Source: Acidobacteriota bacterium (GTDB taxonomy: Bacteria; Acidobacteriota; Thermoanaerobaculia; Multivoradales; Multivoraceae). From it: a stretch of DNA of 33,801 bases. Below the pieces are notes generated by a model. That model was not told the origin of the DNA, did no database searches, and was given only the letters and a program-made list of their open reading frames with translations. Location of the stretch: assembly GCA_026708285.1 (NCBI GenBank), contig JAPOVF010000216.1, forward strand, positions 1 through 33,801. The letters are read 5' to 3'. Positions 1 through 6,838 of this stretch are shown here, in pieces; within the stretch, counting starts at the first letter, position 1; every line of letters begins with the position of its first letter. The translations under genes and the position numbers were made by a program.

Positions 1-277
1 CGTGGAATCCCGGCAGCGCCCGGCACTCCTCCGGGGCGCCGTCGCCACCGGTGATGCGGCCGTCCTTGACCATCAGGTAGTACGCCGACATCTCGCGGCC
101 CCCCTCCAGCAGCCTCGCCGGCGGGTGGGTGTAGATCTCGCTGAATCCCCACGCGGTGTCGGGTGGCAGGTCGCCGTCTTGGAGGAGTTGGATTCCGTAC
201 CTGGCGCACGCCTCGCACCACGCCGTCGACCCGAACTCCCCGACCGGCTCGAGTTCGGCCACGTTGATCTCGCTCAC
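1..277 (-). CDS. Hypothetical protein, N-terminal part (runs off left edge)
   Basis: An open frame reads leftward from a GTG at 277-275 to the window edge without a stop, giving 92 codons. It begins V-S-E-I-N-V-A-E-L-E-P-V-G-E-F and contains W-C-E-A-C-A-R-Y-G, a proline-rich D-L-P-P-D-T-A-W-G-F stretch and Y-Y-L-M-V-K-D-G-R-I. A purine-rich stretch (GGGGAGAACGAGG on the minus strand) just upstream of the GTG supports this start. No signal peptide or transmembrane segment is visible, so it is probably cytoplasmic. I do not recognise the family. It is divergent from the TetR gene across 114 bases that hold a palindrome, so the regulator may control it too. The opposite-strand open frame over the same bases is low-complexity arginine-rich and looks like a shadow. 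Confidence 0.6.
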   Translation of the reverse strand, partial: MSEINVAELEPVGEFGSTAWCEACARYGIQLLQDGDLPPDTAWGFSEIYTHPPARLLEGGREMSAYYLMVKDGRITGGDGAPEECRALPGFH

Positions 278-336
278 CCTCGTTCTCCCCGGCACCACGC
301 CGCTCTTGTCAAGCTGCTCGCTGCAGCAACGAAACT

Positions 337-373
337 TGGAACAATGTACCATCTTCAGCAGGCCGCGTATGAT
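337..373 (+). promoter_or_regulatory. Candidate TetR operator overlapping a promoter
   Basis: TGGAACAATGTACCA at 337-351 is a 15-bp near-perfect palindrome: 7-bp arms around a central A, with one mismatched pair. A TATGAT hexamer at 368-373 resembles a -10 box, and with a 17-bp spacer its -35 would fall at 345-350, inside the palindrome. The site lies between the TetR gene (start 392) and the divergent gene (start 277). TetR-family regulators commonly bind such palindromes upstream of their own gene, so autorepression is the natural reading. The -35 hexamer itself (TGTACC) is poor. Confidence 0.45.
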
Positions 374-391
374 CTCTGAAACACCCGACCC

Positions 392-1123
392 ATGACGAAT
401 CCCGAAGCCAAGAGTCCCAAGGACAACCGGCCGGCGGGGCGGCGCGAAGCGAACGTCGCCGCGAGGCGGCAGCGCATTCTCGAGTCCGCCCGCGCTCTCC
501 TCCAGGAGGCGGGGCCTGAGGGCCTCTCGATGCGCAAGCTGGCCCGCCAGGCCGGTCTGAGCGTGACCACGCTGTACAACCTGCTGGGTTCCCGCGAGGC
601 GATCCTGCAGGCCTTGATCAAGGACTCGCAGCAGCGCCTCGAGGCGCCGGCCGCCGACGCCGGAAGAGCGCGCGACCCCCTCAGGAGGGCAGCGCGAGCC
701 ATGGACGGCATTCTCCGGTACATCATCGACAACGGAGACCTGCTACGGCCACTCATCGCGGCCGACTTCAGGTCCGGCTCCTGGACAAGACTCGGCCAGC
801 AGGACGAGGGAGAGCACTTCAGATCCTCCAAGGACGCGATCCGCGCCGCGCTCACCGAGGCCCTCGGCGACGGTCAACTGCGGAACGTGGTCGGCCTGGA
901 GTTCCTCGAGGTACAGCTCCACGTCGGCTGGGAGCTGGCGCTCGACCTGTGGGCGTTCGGCGTTCTCGACGACGAGGCCTTCCGGCTCAGGAGTCTCAGC
1001 GGCTTCTACGTGACCCTGCTCGCCTTTTCGGAGCCGCATGTGCGCCCCCGCATCGAGAAGGAGCTCCGCCGTCTCGAACGCAGGCACTCCGCGGTAGGTG
1101 CGCGCCGCAGGCGCGCCGAGTAG
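392..1123 (+). CDS. TetR/AcrR family transcriptional regulator
   Basis: A 243-aa DNA-binding regulator. Residues 22-80 form a TetR_N domain: a basic lead-in (A-A-R-R-Q-R-I-L-E-S-A-R), then L-S-M-R-K-L-A-R-Q-A-G-L-S and V-T-T-L-Y-N-L-L-G-S-R-E-A-I-L, the usual helix-turn-helix with the Y-N/Y-xF-xS-K/R-E-type end. The rest (about 85-230) would be the ligand-binding helical domain, where sequence gives no clue to the ligand. A 20-residue polar N-terminal extension precedes the domain. The ATG at 392 has no evident Shine-Dalgarno; the predicted leader is very short. Its stop is only 23 bases before the sugar kinase start, so it probably heads the operon, sensing a pathway sugar or intermediate (inference). 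Confidence 0.93.
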   Translation: MTNPEAKSPKDNRPAGRREANVAARRQRILESARALLQEAGPEGLSMRKLARQAGLSVTTLYNLLGSREAILQALIKDSQQRLEAPAADAGRARDPLRRAARAMDGILRYIIDNGDLLRPLIAADFRSGSWTRLGQQDEGEHFRSSKDAIRAALTEALGDGQLRNVVGLEFLEVQLHVGWELALDLWAFGVLDDEAFRLRSLSGFYVTLLAFSEPHVRPRIEKELRRLERRHSAVGARRRRAE

Positions 1124-1146
1124 CCAGGGTTGCCGGGTAGGCAAGT

Positions 1147-2115
1147 TTGAAAGGCCGCCTGGAGGTCGTTGGCCTCGGCCTCGCGATCGTCGATGTCGTG
1201 CTGCGGGTCGAACGCATGCCGGACTGGGAGGACCCCCGGGGTCTACTGGACTTCGCTCTCGGCGACGGCGGGCCCGCCGGCACGGCGTGCTTCGTCGCCT
1301 CGACGTTCGGACTACGCACCGGCTTCGTCGACACCGTGGGCGACGACGAACTCGGCGAGCACCGGCGGCGATCGCTCGAGCGGGCCGGGGTCGACACCAG
1401 CCGACTCGTACCCCGGGAAGGGCCGGAGGACCACGTGGTCGTCGTCTACGTCGACGCGGCAACGGGAGAGCGGGTGTTCTCGTTCCGGCGCGGCTTTCTC
1501 TCGCGGCCCCTGAGCGTCTCCGAACTCGACCGCGGCTACGTCGAGTCGGCGCGGATCCTCCATCTCGACGGCAGTCACGCCGCGGCGGCGCTCGCCGCGG
1601 CCCGCTGGATGAAGGAGTCGGGCGGCACCGTGGTGCTGGACGCCGCCGCCACCAGCCACAAGGTCCTCGAGCCGGCGCGGGCCCTGGTGGCCGAGACGGA
1701 CGTGCTGATCTGTGGCTCGGGCTTCGCTCCCATGCTCACGGGAGAAGAGGACGTCTGGAGGGCGGGCCGCGCCGCTCTCGACCTCGGACCGCGCGTGGTC
1801 GTGCAGACGGAGGGCGCGCGGGGCAGCTACTCGGTCGCCCGTACCGGGACGCGGGACGTCGAGTTCCACACGCCAGCGTTCGAAGTGGACGTCGTCGACA
1901 CGACGGGCGCCGGCGACACCTTTCATGGCGCCTACCTGGTGGGGCTCGCCAGGGGCTGGGATCTCGAGCGCTGCGCCTCGTTCTCGTCGGCGGTCGCGGC
2001 CCTGCACTGCACCGTGCTGGGCAACCGCAAGGGGATTCCTTCCATGGCGGAGGTCGAGGCCCTGATGGCCGCGCGGCCAGCGGAGAAGAAGACGGCCGCG
2101 GCGTCCACCTCGTAG
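1147..2115 (+). CDS. PfkB-family carbohydrate kinase (ketohexokinase-like)
   Basis: A 322-aa cytoplasmic ribokinase-fold sugar kinase that transfers the ATP gamma-phosphate to a sugar hydroxyl. The N-terminal signature G-G-P-A-G-T-A-C-F-V-A lies near residue 40, followed by T-G-F-V-D-T-V-G-D-D-E-L-G. The C-terminal PfkB signature is D-T-T-G-A-G-D-T-F-H-G-A at 251-262, with Asp257 the expected catalytic base and the GAG forming the anion hole. The start is TTG at 1147, preceded by GGGTAGG; there is no better in-frame ATG ahead of the first beta strand. The N-terminus (V-V-G-L-G-L-A-I-V-D-V-V-L-R-V-E) recalls ketohexokinases, which make ketose 1-phosphates. Fructokinase and 2-keto-3-deoxygluconate kinase are alternatives. 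It is followed 19 bases later by a ketose 3-epimerase and then an aldolase, which fits a ketose substrate. Confidence 0.88.
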   Translation: MKGRLEVVGLGLAIVDVVLRVERMPDWEDPRGLLDFALGDGGPAGTACFVASTFGLRTGFVDTVGDDELGEHRRRSLERAGVDTSRLVPREGPEDHVVVVYVDAATGERVFSFRRGFLSRPLSVSELDRGYVESARILHLDGSHAAAALAAARWMKESGGTVVLDAAATSHKVLEPARALVAETDVLICGSGFAPMLTGEEDVWRAGRAALDLGPRVVVQTEGARGSYSVARTGTRDVEFHTPAFEVDVVDTTGAGDTFHGAYLVGLARGWDLERCASFSSAVAALHCTVLGNRKGIPSMAEVEALMAARPAEKKTAAASTS

Positions 2116-2134
2116 CGGCTCAGGAGAGGGAAGC

Positions 2135-3124
2135 ATGAGCAGGATCGGAATCACCTTCAACTACTGGGGCAACGAGTGGATGGAGGACATCGAGGAGTAC
2201 GAGCGCCGGATGGCCCGGGCGGCCGCGATCGGCTTCGACCTGATGTCCTTTTCGCAGGACGTGCTCTTCCTGTACACCCCGGAGCAGAAGAAGCGCTTCG
2301 TCGCCTCGGCCGCGGAACACGGGATCCGGGTCAACTACATGGCGGGGCTCGGCCCCAAGCAGGACATCAACTCCGACTCGGAAGAGGACCGCCGCCGCGG
2401 CGTCGCGCACCTTCGCGCCCTCGCCGAGAAGGCGAGCGAGATGCAGCAGATGGCGGGCGGAGGCGGCGCCGACGTCGGCGGAGCGATCACGGGCGTCATG
2501 CGCCAGGGGCTCGACGGCCGCGACAAGGAGCGCTGCTGGGCGCACGCCGTCGGCGCCATGCGCGAGGCGATGAAGACCGCCGAGGATCTCGGCGTGACCT
2601 TCCACATCGAGGTCCTGAACCGCTTCGAGCACTTCCTCGTCAATACCTGCGACGAGGCCCTGCGCTTCCTCGACGACGTCGGCAGCCCGAACCTCAAGAT
2701 GATGCTCGACACGTACCACATGAACATCGAGGAGGACTCGCTGGGAGACGCGATCGTCCGCGCCGGCGACCAACTCGGCACCTTCCACATCGGCGAGAAC
2801 AACCGCCGGCCGCCCGGCCGGGGCCATATCCCCTGGGACGAGGTGGTGGCCGCGCTCCACGAGATCGACTACGACCGCGACACGGTGATGGAGCCGATCG
2901 TCCACATGGGCGGCGGCGTCGGCAACCTCCTCGCGGTGTGGCGCGACATGACCGGCGAGCGTGACCTCGACGAGGCGGCCCGCGAGGGGCTCGAGTTCTA
3001 CCGCGCCAAACTCGCTGCTGCACAAACTGGGTGCGCCGGCCTTCCGGCCGGCAGCCGGAGCGAAGCGACGGCCTCCGGTCGTTCCGGCGCGCCAGAATCG
3101 GAAGCGAACGGAGGCCACTCGTGA
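2135..3124 (+). CDS. Ketose 3-epimerase family (D-tagatose/D-psicose 3-epimerase-like)
   Basis: A TIM-barrel, metal-dependent sugar isomerase of 329 aa. It shows the full ligand set of the ketose 3-epimerase family: Glu159 in I-E-V-L-N-R-F-E, Asp192 in M-L-D-T-Y-H-M-N-I-E-E, His218 in H-I-G-E-N-N-R-R-P-P-G-R-G, and Glu253 in V-M-E-P. These families invert C3 of free ketoses (for example D-allulose and D-fructose) using Mn or Co, with the two glutamates as acid/base. No signal peptide is present, so it acts in the cytoplasm. AGGAGAGGGAAGC just before the ATG is a good ribosome-binding site. The family normally ends around residue 295; here about 30 extra residues from 298 on are translated from a palindromic repeat element (3026-3108). 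The stop overlaps the GTG start of the aldolase gene. Confidence 0.9.
   Translation: MSRIGITFNYWGNEWMEDIEEYERRMARAAAIGFDLMSFSQDVLFLYTPEQKKRFVASAAEHGIRVNYMAGLGPKQDINSDSEEDRRRGVAHLRALAEKASEMQQMAGGGGADVGGAITGVMRQGLDGRDKERCWAHAVGAMREAMKTAEDLGVTFHIEVLNRFEHFLVNTCDEALRFLDDVGSPNLKMMLDTYHMNIEEDSLGDAIVRAGDQLGTFHIGENNRRPPGRGHIPWDEVVAALHEIDYDRDTVMEPIVHMGGGVGNLLAVWRDMTGERDLDEAAREGLEFYRAKLAAAQTGCAGLPAGSRSEATASGRSGAPESEANGGHS
3026..3108. repeat. Palindromic repeat element inside the 3' end of the epimerase gene
   Basis: ACTGGGTGCGCCGG at 3026-3039 is identical to a 14-mer at 28674-28687 and nearly identical to anchors at 5100-5113 and, inverted, 4984-4997. It is followed by a strong hairpin (GCCGGCC/GGCCGGC around TTCC) and further GC-rich inverted segments. 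In all other places the element lies between genes. Here it is translated as the low-complexity C-terminal tail of the epimerase. Confidence 0.65.
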
Positions 3125-4146
3125 CCGCCGAGTCGACCCTGGCCGCGACCGCGCGCCGGATGGTCGCCCCCGGCAAGGGCATCTTCGCCGCCGACGTGCC
3201 GCTCAAGGGCCTGGTCCGCGGCTGGTGGGGCGAGTCGGCCCACGCCCGCACCGAAGACGAGGCGGCCGACTTCCAGGAGATGATCTGCCGCACCCCCGGG
3301 CTTGGCGAGCACCTGTCGAGCATCATCGTCTTCCCCGACGTGCTCGATCGGCGGGCCGGCGACGGCACGCCGCTCGCTGACCTCATCGGCGAGCGCGGCC
3401 TGCTGCTCGGCATCACGCCGACCACCGGCTGGCAGTTCCTCGGAGGCTCCGAGCACGAGTACGTGCCCCGCGGGCTCGACGGACTGGCGAAGCGGCTCGA
3501 AGACTGGCGCGAGCGCGGCGTGGCCTTCATCAAGTGGCGCGTGGCGGCGCGGGTGCGCCCCGGGCTTCCCACCGAGCGCGCGCTGGTCTCGAACGCCCGC
3601 AGCGTCGCCGAGGTCGCGGCGCTCGCGCACCAGTTCGATCTCGTCCCGATCGTCGAGCCAGAGGTCGAGATGAAGGGCGAGCACACGATCGATCGCCAGT
3701 TCGAGGTCACCGAGCGCTTCCTGCACCGGACCTTCGAGGCTCTGTACGAGCACGGCGTCGCGCCCGAGGAGATCGTGCTGAAGACGAACATGGTCGTCTC
3801 GGGCAGCGATTGTCCCGAGCAGGCCGGCGTCGACACCGTGGCGCGGGAGACGCTGCGCTGCCTGCGGCGGGTCGTGCCGCCCGCCCTGCCGGGGATCGGC
3901 TTCCTCTCCGGTGGCCAGTCGGACCTGGACGCGACGGCCCACCTCGACGCGATGAACCGGCTCGACCCGCAGCCCTGGGCGCTCAGCTTCTCGTTCGGCC
4001 GCGCCATCGGGCGCGCCCCGGTCGAGGCCTGGGACGGCAGGACCGACGAATCGAGCGGACAGGCGGCGCTGCACCACCGCGCCCGCATGAACGGACTGGC
4101 CACTCTGGGCGAGTGGTCGGTCGATCTGGAGACGGACGATGATTGA
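3121..4146 (+). CDS. Class I fructose-bisphosphate aldolase, divergent
   Basis: A 341-aa Schiff-base aldolase cleaving a ketose (bis)phosphate into dihydroxyacetone phosphate and an aldehyde. The family N-terminus T-L-A-A-T-A-R-R-M-V-A-P-G-K-G-I is clear. Catalytic residues in order: Asp25 (F-A-A-D), Lys138 (F-I-K-W-R), Glu179 (V-P-I-V-E-P-E) and the Schiff-base Lys221 (V-L-K-T-N-M-V), then the G-F-L-S-G-G-Q-S phosphate-binding loop. I chose the GTG at 3121 because GGAGG lies 8 bases upstream, it overlaps the preceding stop (GTGA), and the family homology begins there; the open frame further upstream is repeat-derived. Oddity: the usual A-A-D-E-S-T-G-S segment reads A-A-D-V-P-L-K-G, so phosphate recognition may differ. 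Preference for ketose 1-phosphates is plausible but unproven. Confidence 0.92.
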   Translation: MTAESTLAATARRMVAPGKGIFAADVPLKGLVRGWWGESAHARTEDEAADFQEMICRTPGLGEHLSSIIVFPDVLDRRAGDGTPLADLIGERGLLLGITPTTGWQFLGGSEHEYVPRGLDGLAKRLEDWRERGVAFIKWRVAARVRPGLPTERALVSNARSVAEVAALAHQFDLVPIVEPEVEMKGEHTIDRQFEVTERFLHRTFEALYEHGVAPEEIVLKTNMVVSGSDCPEQAGVDTVARETLRCLRRVVPPALPGIGFLSGGQSDLDATAHLDAMNRLDPQPWALSFSFGRAIGRAPVEAWDGRTDESSGQAALHHRARMNGLATLGEWSVDLETDDD

Positions 4147-4909
4147 CTTTTCAGGCCACAACGTGGTCGACCTCAGCCCGCGTATGGTCGGGCGCATCAC
4201 CCGGCTCGACGGCAGCGTCGAGGAGGGAAACAAGGACGTCTTCGGACTGCCGTGGATCCTCGAAGAGGGCCGGGTGCCCTACGACGACACGCTCTACACC
4301 CTGATCGGCGGCAAGGAGGGCGACGCCTACTGGCCGCCCGGACGGGTCAGCGGCCACTGCGGGGGATCGCACACCGAAGGCGGCAAGGGCCACATGGACC
4401 ACTGGGAAGGTCTGCCGGAGGGCATCCTCGGTCTCTGGGAGATGCCGCTCGACACGTTCTTCGGCCCGGCGGCGGTCTGCCACCTCGAGCAGCTCGAGCC
4501 GGTCGAGGAGGAGAACGAGGAAGGCGAACTGGTCAAGGTCGGCCAACCGATTCTCCCCGAGCACCTGTCCAACGTCGGCAAGGGCGACATCGTCATCCTC
4601 GGCAGCCCGTTCCGCGATAACGAGCAGCCGACCTTGCCCGCGGCAACGAGCAAGTGGCTCGCCGACACCGGCATCAAGCTGCTGGCGGTTGGCTACCCCG
4701 GCATTCGCTTCGAGTCGGACTTCCAGGCGCCGCAGCCCCACAACTCGCCGACCCACCGCAACATGCTGGGCAACAACATCCCGGTCTGCTACCCCCTCGT
4801 GAACGTCGAGAAGCTGAAGAAGGACCGCGCCTTCTACATCGGCATGCCGCTCAACGTGGAGCGGCTGGAAGCGACCTGGGTGCGGGCGATCGCGGTCGAG
4901 GAGGTGTAG
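4139..4909 (+). CDS. Cyclase-family protein (kynurenine formamidase-like fold)
   Basis: A 256-aa protein with the cyclase/formamidase layout: an N-terminal D-L-S-P-R-M segment, then S-G-H-C-G-G-S-H-T-E-G-G-K-G-H at 71-85, corresponding to the family motif HxGTHxDxPxH, and a late G-Y-P-G-I-R-F-E segment. Members are metal-dependent hydrolases acting on amides or lactones. His73 and His78 fit the metal site, but the canonical Asp is Glu80 and the proline is missing, so metal use or chemistry may differ. No signal peptide. The ATG at 4139 overlaps the aldolase stop by 8 bases, so it is translationally linked to the kinase/epimerase/aldolase set. A lactonase or dehydratase-like step in the same sugar pathway is inference. 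An acidic insert (V-E-E-E-N-E-E-G-E-L) lies near residue 122. Confidence 0.75.
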   Translation: MIDFSGHNVVDLSPRMVGRITRLDGSVEEGNKDVFGLPWILEEGRVPYDDTLYTLIGGKEGDAYWPPGRVSGHCGGSHTEGGKGHMDHWEGLPEGILGLWEMPLDTFFGPAAVCHLEQLEPVEEENEEGELVKVGQPILPEHLSNVGKGDIVILGSPFRDNEQPTLPAATSKWLADTGIKLLAVGYPGIRFESDFQAPQPHNSPTHRNMLGNNIPVCYPLVNVEKLKKDRAFYIGMPLNVERLEATWVRAIAVEEV

Positions 4910-5229
4910 GCAGGTTCACGAAGGAGCCGGCCTGCGGCCGGCGCGTGTCTCTGGCCGCCTTCGGCGGCAGCGGACCAGAAGGTCCGCGCACCCAGAGAGC
5001 GACCCCGGTTTGGCGGACTTCTCTACATGCGGTTGACATGACGCCGCTGCGGGCGCAACCCAACTGCAGCAGGGCATCCCGCAGAATCCCACGACCGTGC
5101 TCTGGGTGCGCGGACCCTTTGGTCCGCTTGGGGGCGGAGCCGCGAAGCGGCGCAGCCCCAGAAAGCAGCCGCCGGCCAACGGCCGGCGACCTTCCGCTGC
5201 ATCCGAGCGCCGCCGCGAAGCGGCGTACC
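4910..5229. repeat. Gene-free block of nested palindromes (inverted repeat pair)
   Basis: This 320-base gap holds no convincing gene. It contains two copies of a composite element in opposite orientation. Left copy: GCCGGCC/GGCCGGC at about 4926-4942, GCCGCC/GGCGGC, then CGGACC-AGAA-GGTCCG, ending in CGCACCCAGAG by 4997. Right copy: CTCTGGGTGCG from 5100, CGGACC-CTTT-GGTCCG, a GC-rich spacer, then CGCCGGCC/GGCCGGCG near 5180. The inner ends match as an inverted repeat of about 28 bases. Between them lies about 100 bases of unremarkable sequence. Short open frames here are repeat-derived. The hairpins could terminate both the cyclase operon and the convergent phosphoesterase gene. Confidence 0.7.
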
Positions 5230-5979
5230 CTACACGTACCCCTGCCGCGCAAACCGGGTCCAAGGTTCCCGTTCGCCGATGCCGTACCCACTGAGCAGTG
5301 CCTTCTTCAGCCACTCCCGGAACTCCGGAAACCCGTCGAGCGGCCCGACACGATCAAGCGCCTCGAGCCACGGACCGGGGTCGTACTCCACCTGGCGGTG
5401 ACGGAACACACCGTCCTCGATCACCCCATAGCAGGCCACTCTCCGGCCGCAGCGCGGCTGGCCGACGCTGCCTGGGTTGATGAACTCCTGGCCGCCGATC
5501 GCGCGCCGGAACTGGATGTGGGAATGGCCGAACAGCACCACGGGGCAGTCGGTGCCCCCGGCCAGGGCGGCCAACCGCTCGTCGGGCGTGTCGGGCAGCG
5601 CCTGCCGGGGCTCGTCAGGCAGCACGCCGTGGTGAAGAAACAGCCGCAAGCCGCCGATGGCGTACTCGCCCTCCGGCTGAAGACTGCGGAGCAGTTTCCA
5701 CCCAGGCGCGTCTAGTGTGCCGAGGATCCACCGCGTGTAGGCACGCCAAGGAGCCGGCCAGCCCTCGAACCGCTCCGGCTCGAACATCTCCACGTCGTGG
5801 TTTCCCTCGATCAACACCCCGTCGAGGCCCGCGAGCAGCGCCATCGTCTCGTTCGGCTGCGGGCCGGAGAGCACCGTGTCGCCGAGGAAGATCGTCGCGT
5901 CGGCGCCCTCTTCCTTCTCCAGCACCGCCGAGAGCGCCTCGGCGTTCCCGTGCACGTCGGCGATGACCAGGATCTTCAC
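5230..5979 (-). CDS. Calcineurin-like metallophosphoesterase (YfcE/MJ0936-like)
   Basis: A 249-aa cytoplasmic dinuclear-metal phosphoesterase. Metal motifs appear in family order: D-V-H-G-N (Asp8, His10), F-L-G-D-T-V, E-G-N-H-D, a histidine pair in L-F-L-H-H-G, and V-L-F-G-H-S-H. The GTG at 5979 starts exactly at the first strand (V-K-I-L-V-I-A-D). The frame stays open for another 74 codons upstream, but that stretch is arginine-rich, is antisense to the start of the divergent dioxygenase gene, and is unlikely to be translated. Small family members hydrolyse phosphodiesters or phosphomonoesters; the substrate here is unknown. Its 3' end lies next to the palindromic repeat block. Confidence 0.88.
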   Translation of the reverse strand: MKILVIADVHGNAEALSAVLEKEEGADATIFLGDTVLSGPQPNETMALLAGLDGVLIEGNHDVEMFEPERFEGWPAPWRAYTRWILGTLDAPGWKLLRSLQPEGEYAIGGLRLFLHHGVLPDEPRQALPDTPDERLAALAGGTDCPVVLFGHSHIQFRRAIGGQEFINPGSVGQPRCGRRVACYGVIEDGVFRHRQVEYDPGPWLEALDRVGPLDGFPEFREWLKKALLSGYGIGEREPWTRFARQGYV

Positions 5980-6052
5980 TTCGGGTTCCGCGAGGGTTGC
6001 ATGGAGCGCCGGTACGATACTCCCCGGCGACCCGATCCCGCGAGGTGACTCG

Positions 6053-6838
6053 ATGAACACACCCAAGTGGCAGCGACGTACCCTTCTCTTCGGCCTGCTC
6101 GGCGCCGCGGCCCGGAAGCTGACCGCGCTGCAGCCAGGCCGGCAACAGCGGGAGTCTCGTTTCACGTCCGGCCTGAAGCGGCGGTTCATCGAGACGGACA
6201 ACTCCGGTTTCGACCCGGTCAGTCACAGCTTCGAGGACTCCGGCCAGTGCGTCGTGACGGCGGGGGCAATGGAGGGGCCGTTCTACGTCGACGACCCGGT
6301 TCTGATGCGGAGCGACATCCGGGAGGACCGGGAGGGACTGCCGCTCGAGGTCGTCCTCCGCATCGTCGAGGCGGACGGCTGCACTCCGATCGCCGGCGCC
6401 GCCGTCGACCTCTGGCACTGCGACTCGCTGGGCTTCTACAGCCACTACACCGCCTATGACCCCAACGTCTGGCCGAGCGGCCGGGCCAATCCCTCCGACA
6501 ACGAGACCTTCCTTCGTGGCCGCCAGGTCTCGGACGAGGACGGCATGGTGCGGTTCCAGACGATCTACCCCGGCTGGTACACGCCCCGGGTTCAGCACAT
6601 CCACGCCCGGATCGTCCTCGAGCAGAAGGTCGCGGCCACCGTGCAGCTCTACTTTCCGGAGAAGCTGAACCGGGCCGTCGCGCTGCGGAAGCCCTACAAC
6701 CAGCGCCCGCCGTCGCCCTACAACAACCTGAACGACTTCGTGATCAGCCAGTCGAAGGGCGGCGACGGAAGCTGGCTCAAGATGACGGAGACCGACGGCG
6801 GCTATCGCGGCTCGCTGACGGTCGGCGTCAGGGTCTAG
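6053..6838 (+). CDS. Intradiol ring-cleavage dioxygenase-like protein, apparently exported
   Basis: A 261-aa non-haem Fe(III) dioxygenase-like protein related to the catechol/protocatechuate 3,4-dioxygenase beta fold. The four expected iron ligands are all visible: Tyr129 in G-F-Y-S-H-Y, Tyr176 in G-W-Y-T-P-R, and His182 and His184 in Q-H-I-H-A-R. The preceding V-D-L-W-H-C-D-S-L-G motif is also typical. The N-terminus W-Q-R-R-T-L-L-F-G-L-L-G-A-A-A-R-K resembles a Tat signal with a twin arginine and a short hydrophobic stretch, suggesting export with iron loaded. The ATG at 6053 follows GAGGTGA; the open frame further upstream is antisense to the phosphoesterase. It is monocistronic, divergent from the phosphoesterase; its stop abuts the stop of the convergent DUF3604 gene with no gap. 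Substrate is unknown. Confidence 0.86.
   Translation: MNTPKWQRRTLLFGLLGAAARKLTALQPGRQQRESRFTSGLKRRFIETDNSGFDPVSHSFEDSGQCVVTAGAMEGPFYVDDPVLMRSDIREDREGLPLEVVLRIVEADGCTPIAGAAVDLWHCDSLGFYSHYTAYDPNVWPSGRANPSDNETFLRGRQVSDEDGMVRFQTIYPGWYTPRVQHIHARIVLEQKVAATVQLYFPEKLNRAVALRKPYNQRPPSPYNNLNDFVISQSKGGDGSWLKMTETDGGYRGSLTVGVRV

Noticed and set aside
3031-3120. An upstream GTG start at 3031 for the aldolase
   Set aside because: This stretch is repeat-derived and overlaps the epimerase. The GTG at 3121 has GGAGG at correct spacing and matches where family homology begins.
4910-5229. The palindromic block as a CRISPR array
   Set aside because: There are only two main copies in opposite orientation, with no regular spacers and no cas genes nearby.
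4654-5715. A 353-codon + strand open frame crossing the cyclase gene, the repeat block and the phosphoesterase gene
   Set aside because: It spans two real genes out of frame and a palindromic repeat; the product is low-complexity.
5980-6201. An N-terminal extension of the metallophosphoesterase to 6201
   Set aside because: It is antisense to the start of the dioxygenase gene and arginine-rich; the fold's first strand starts exactly at the GTG at 5979.
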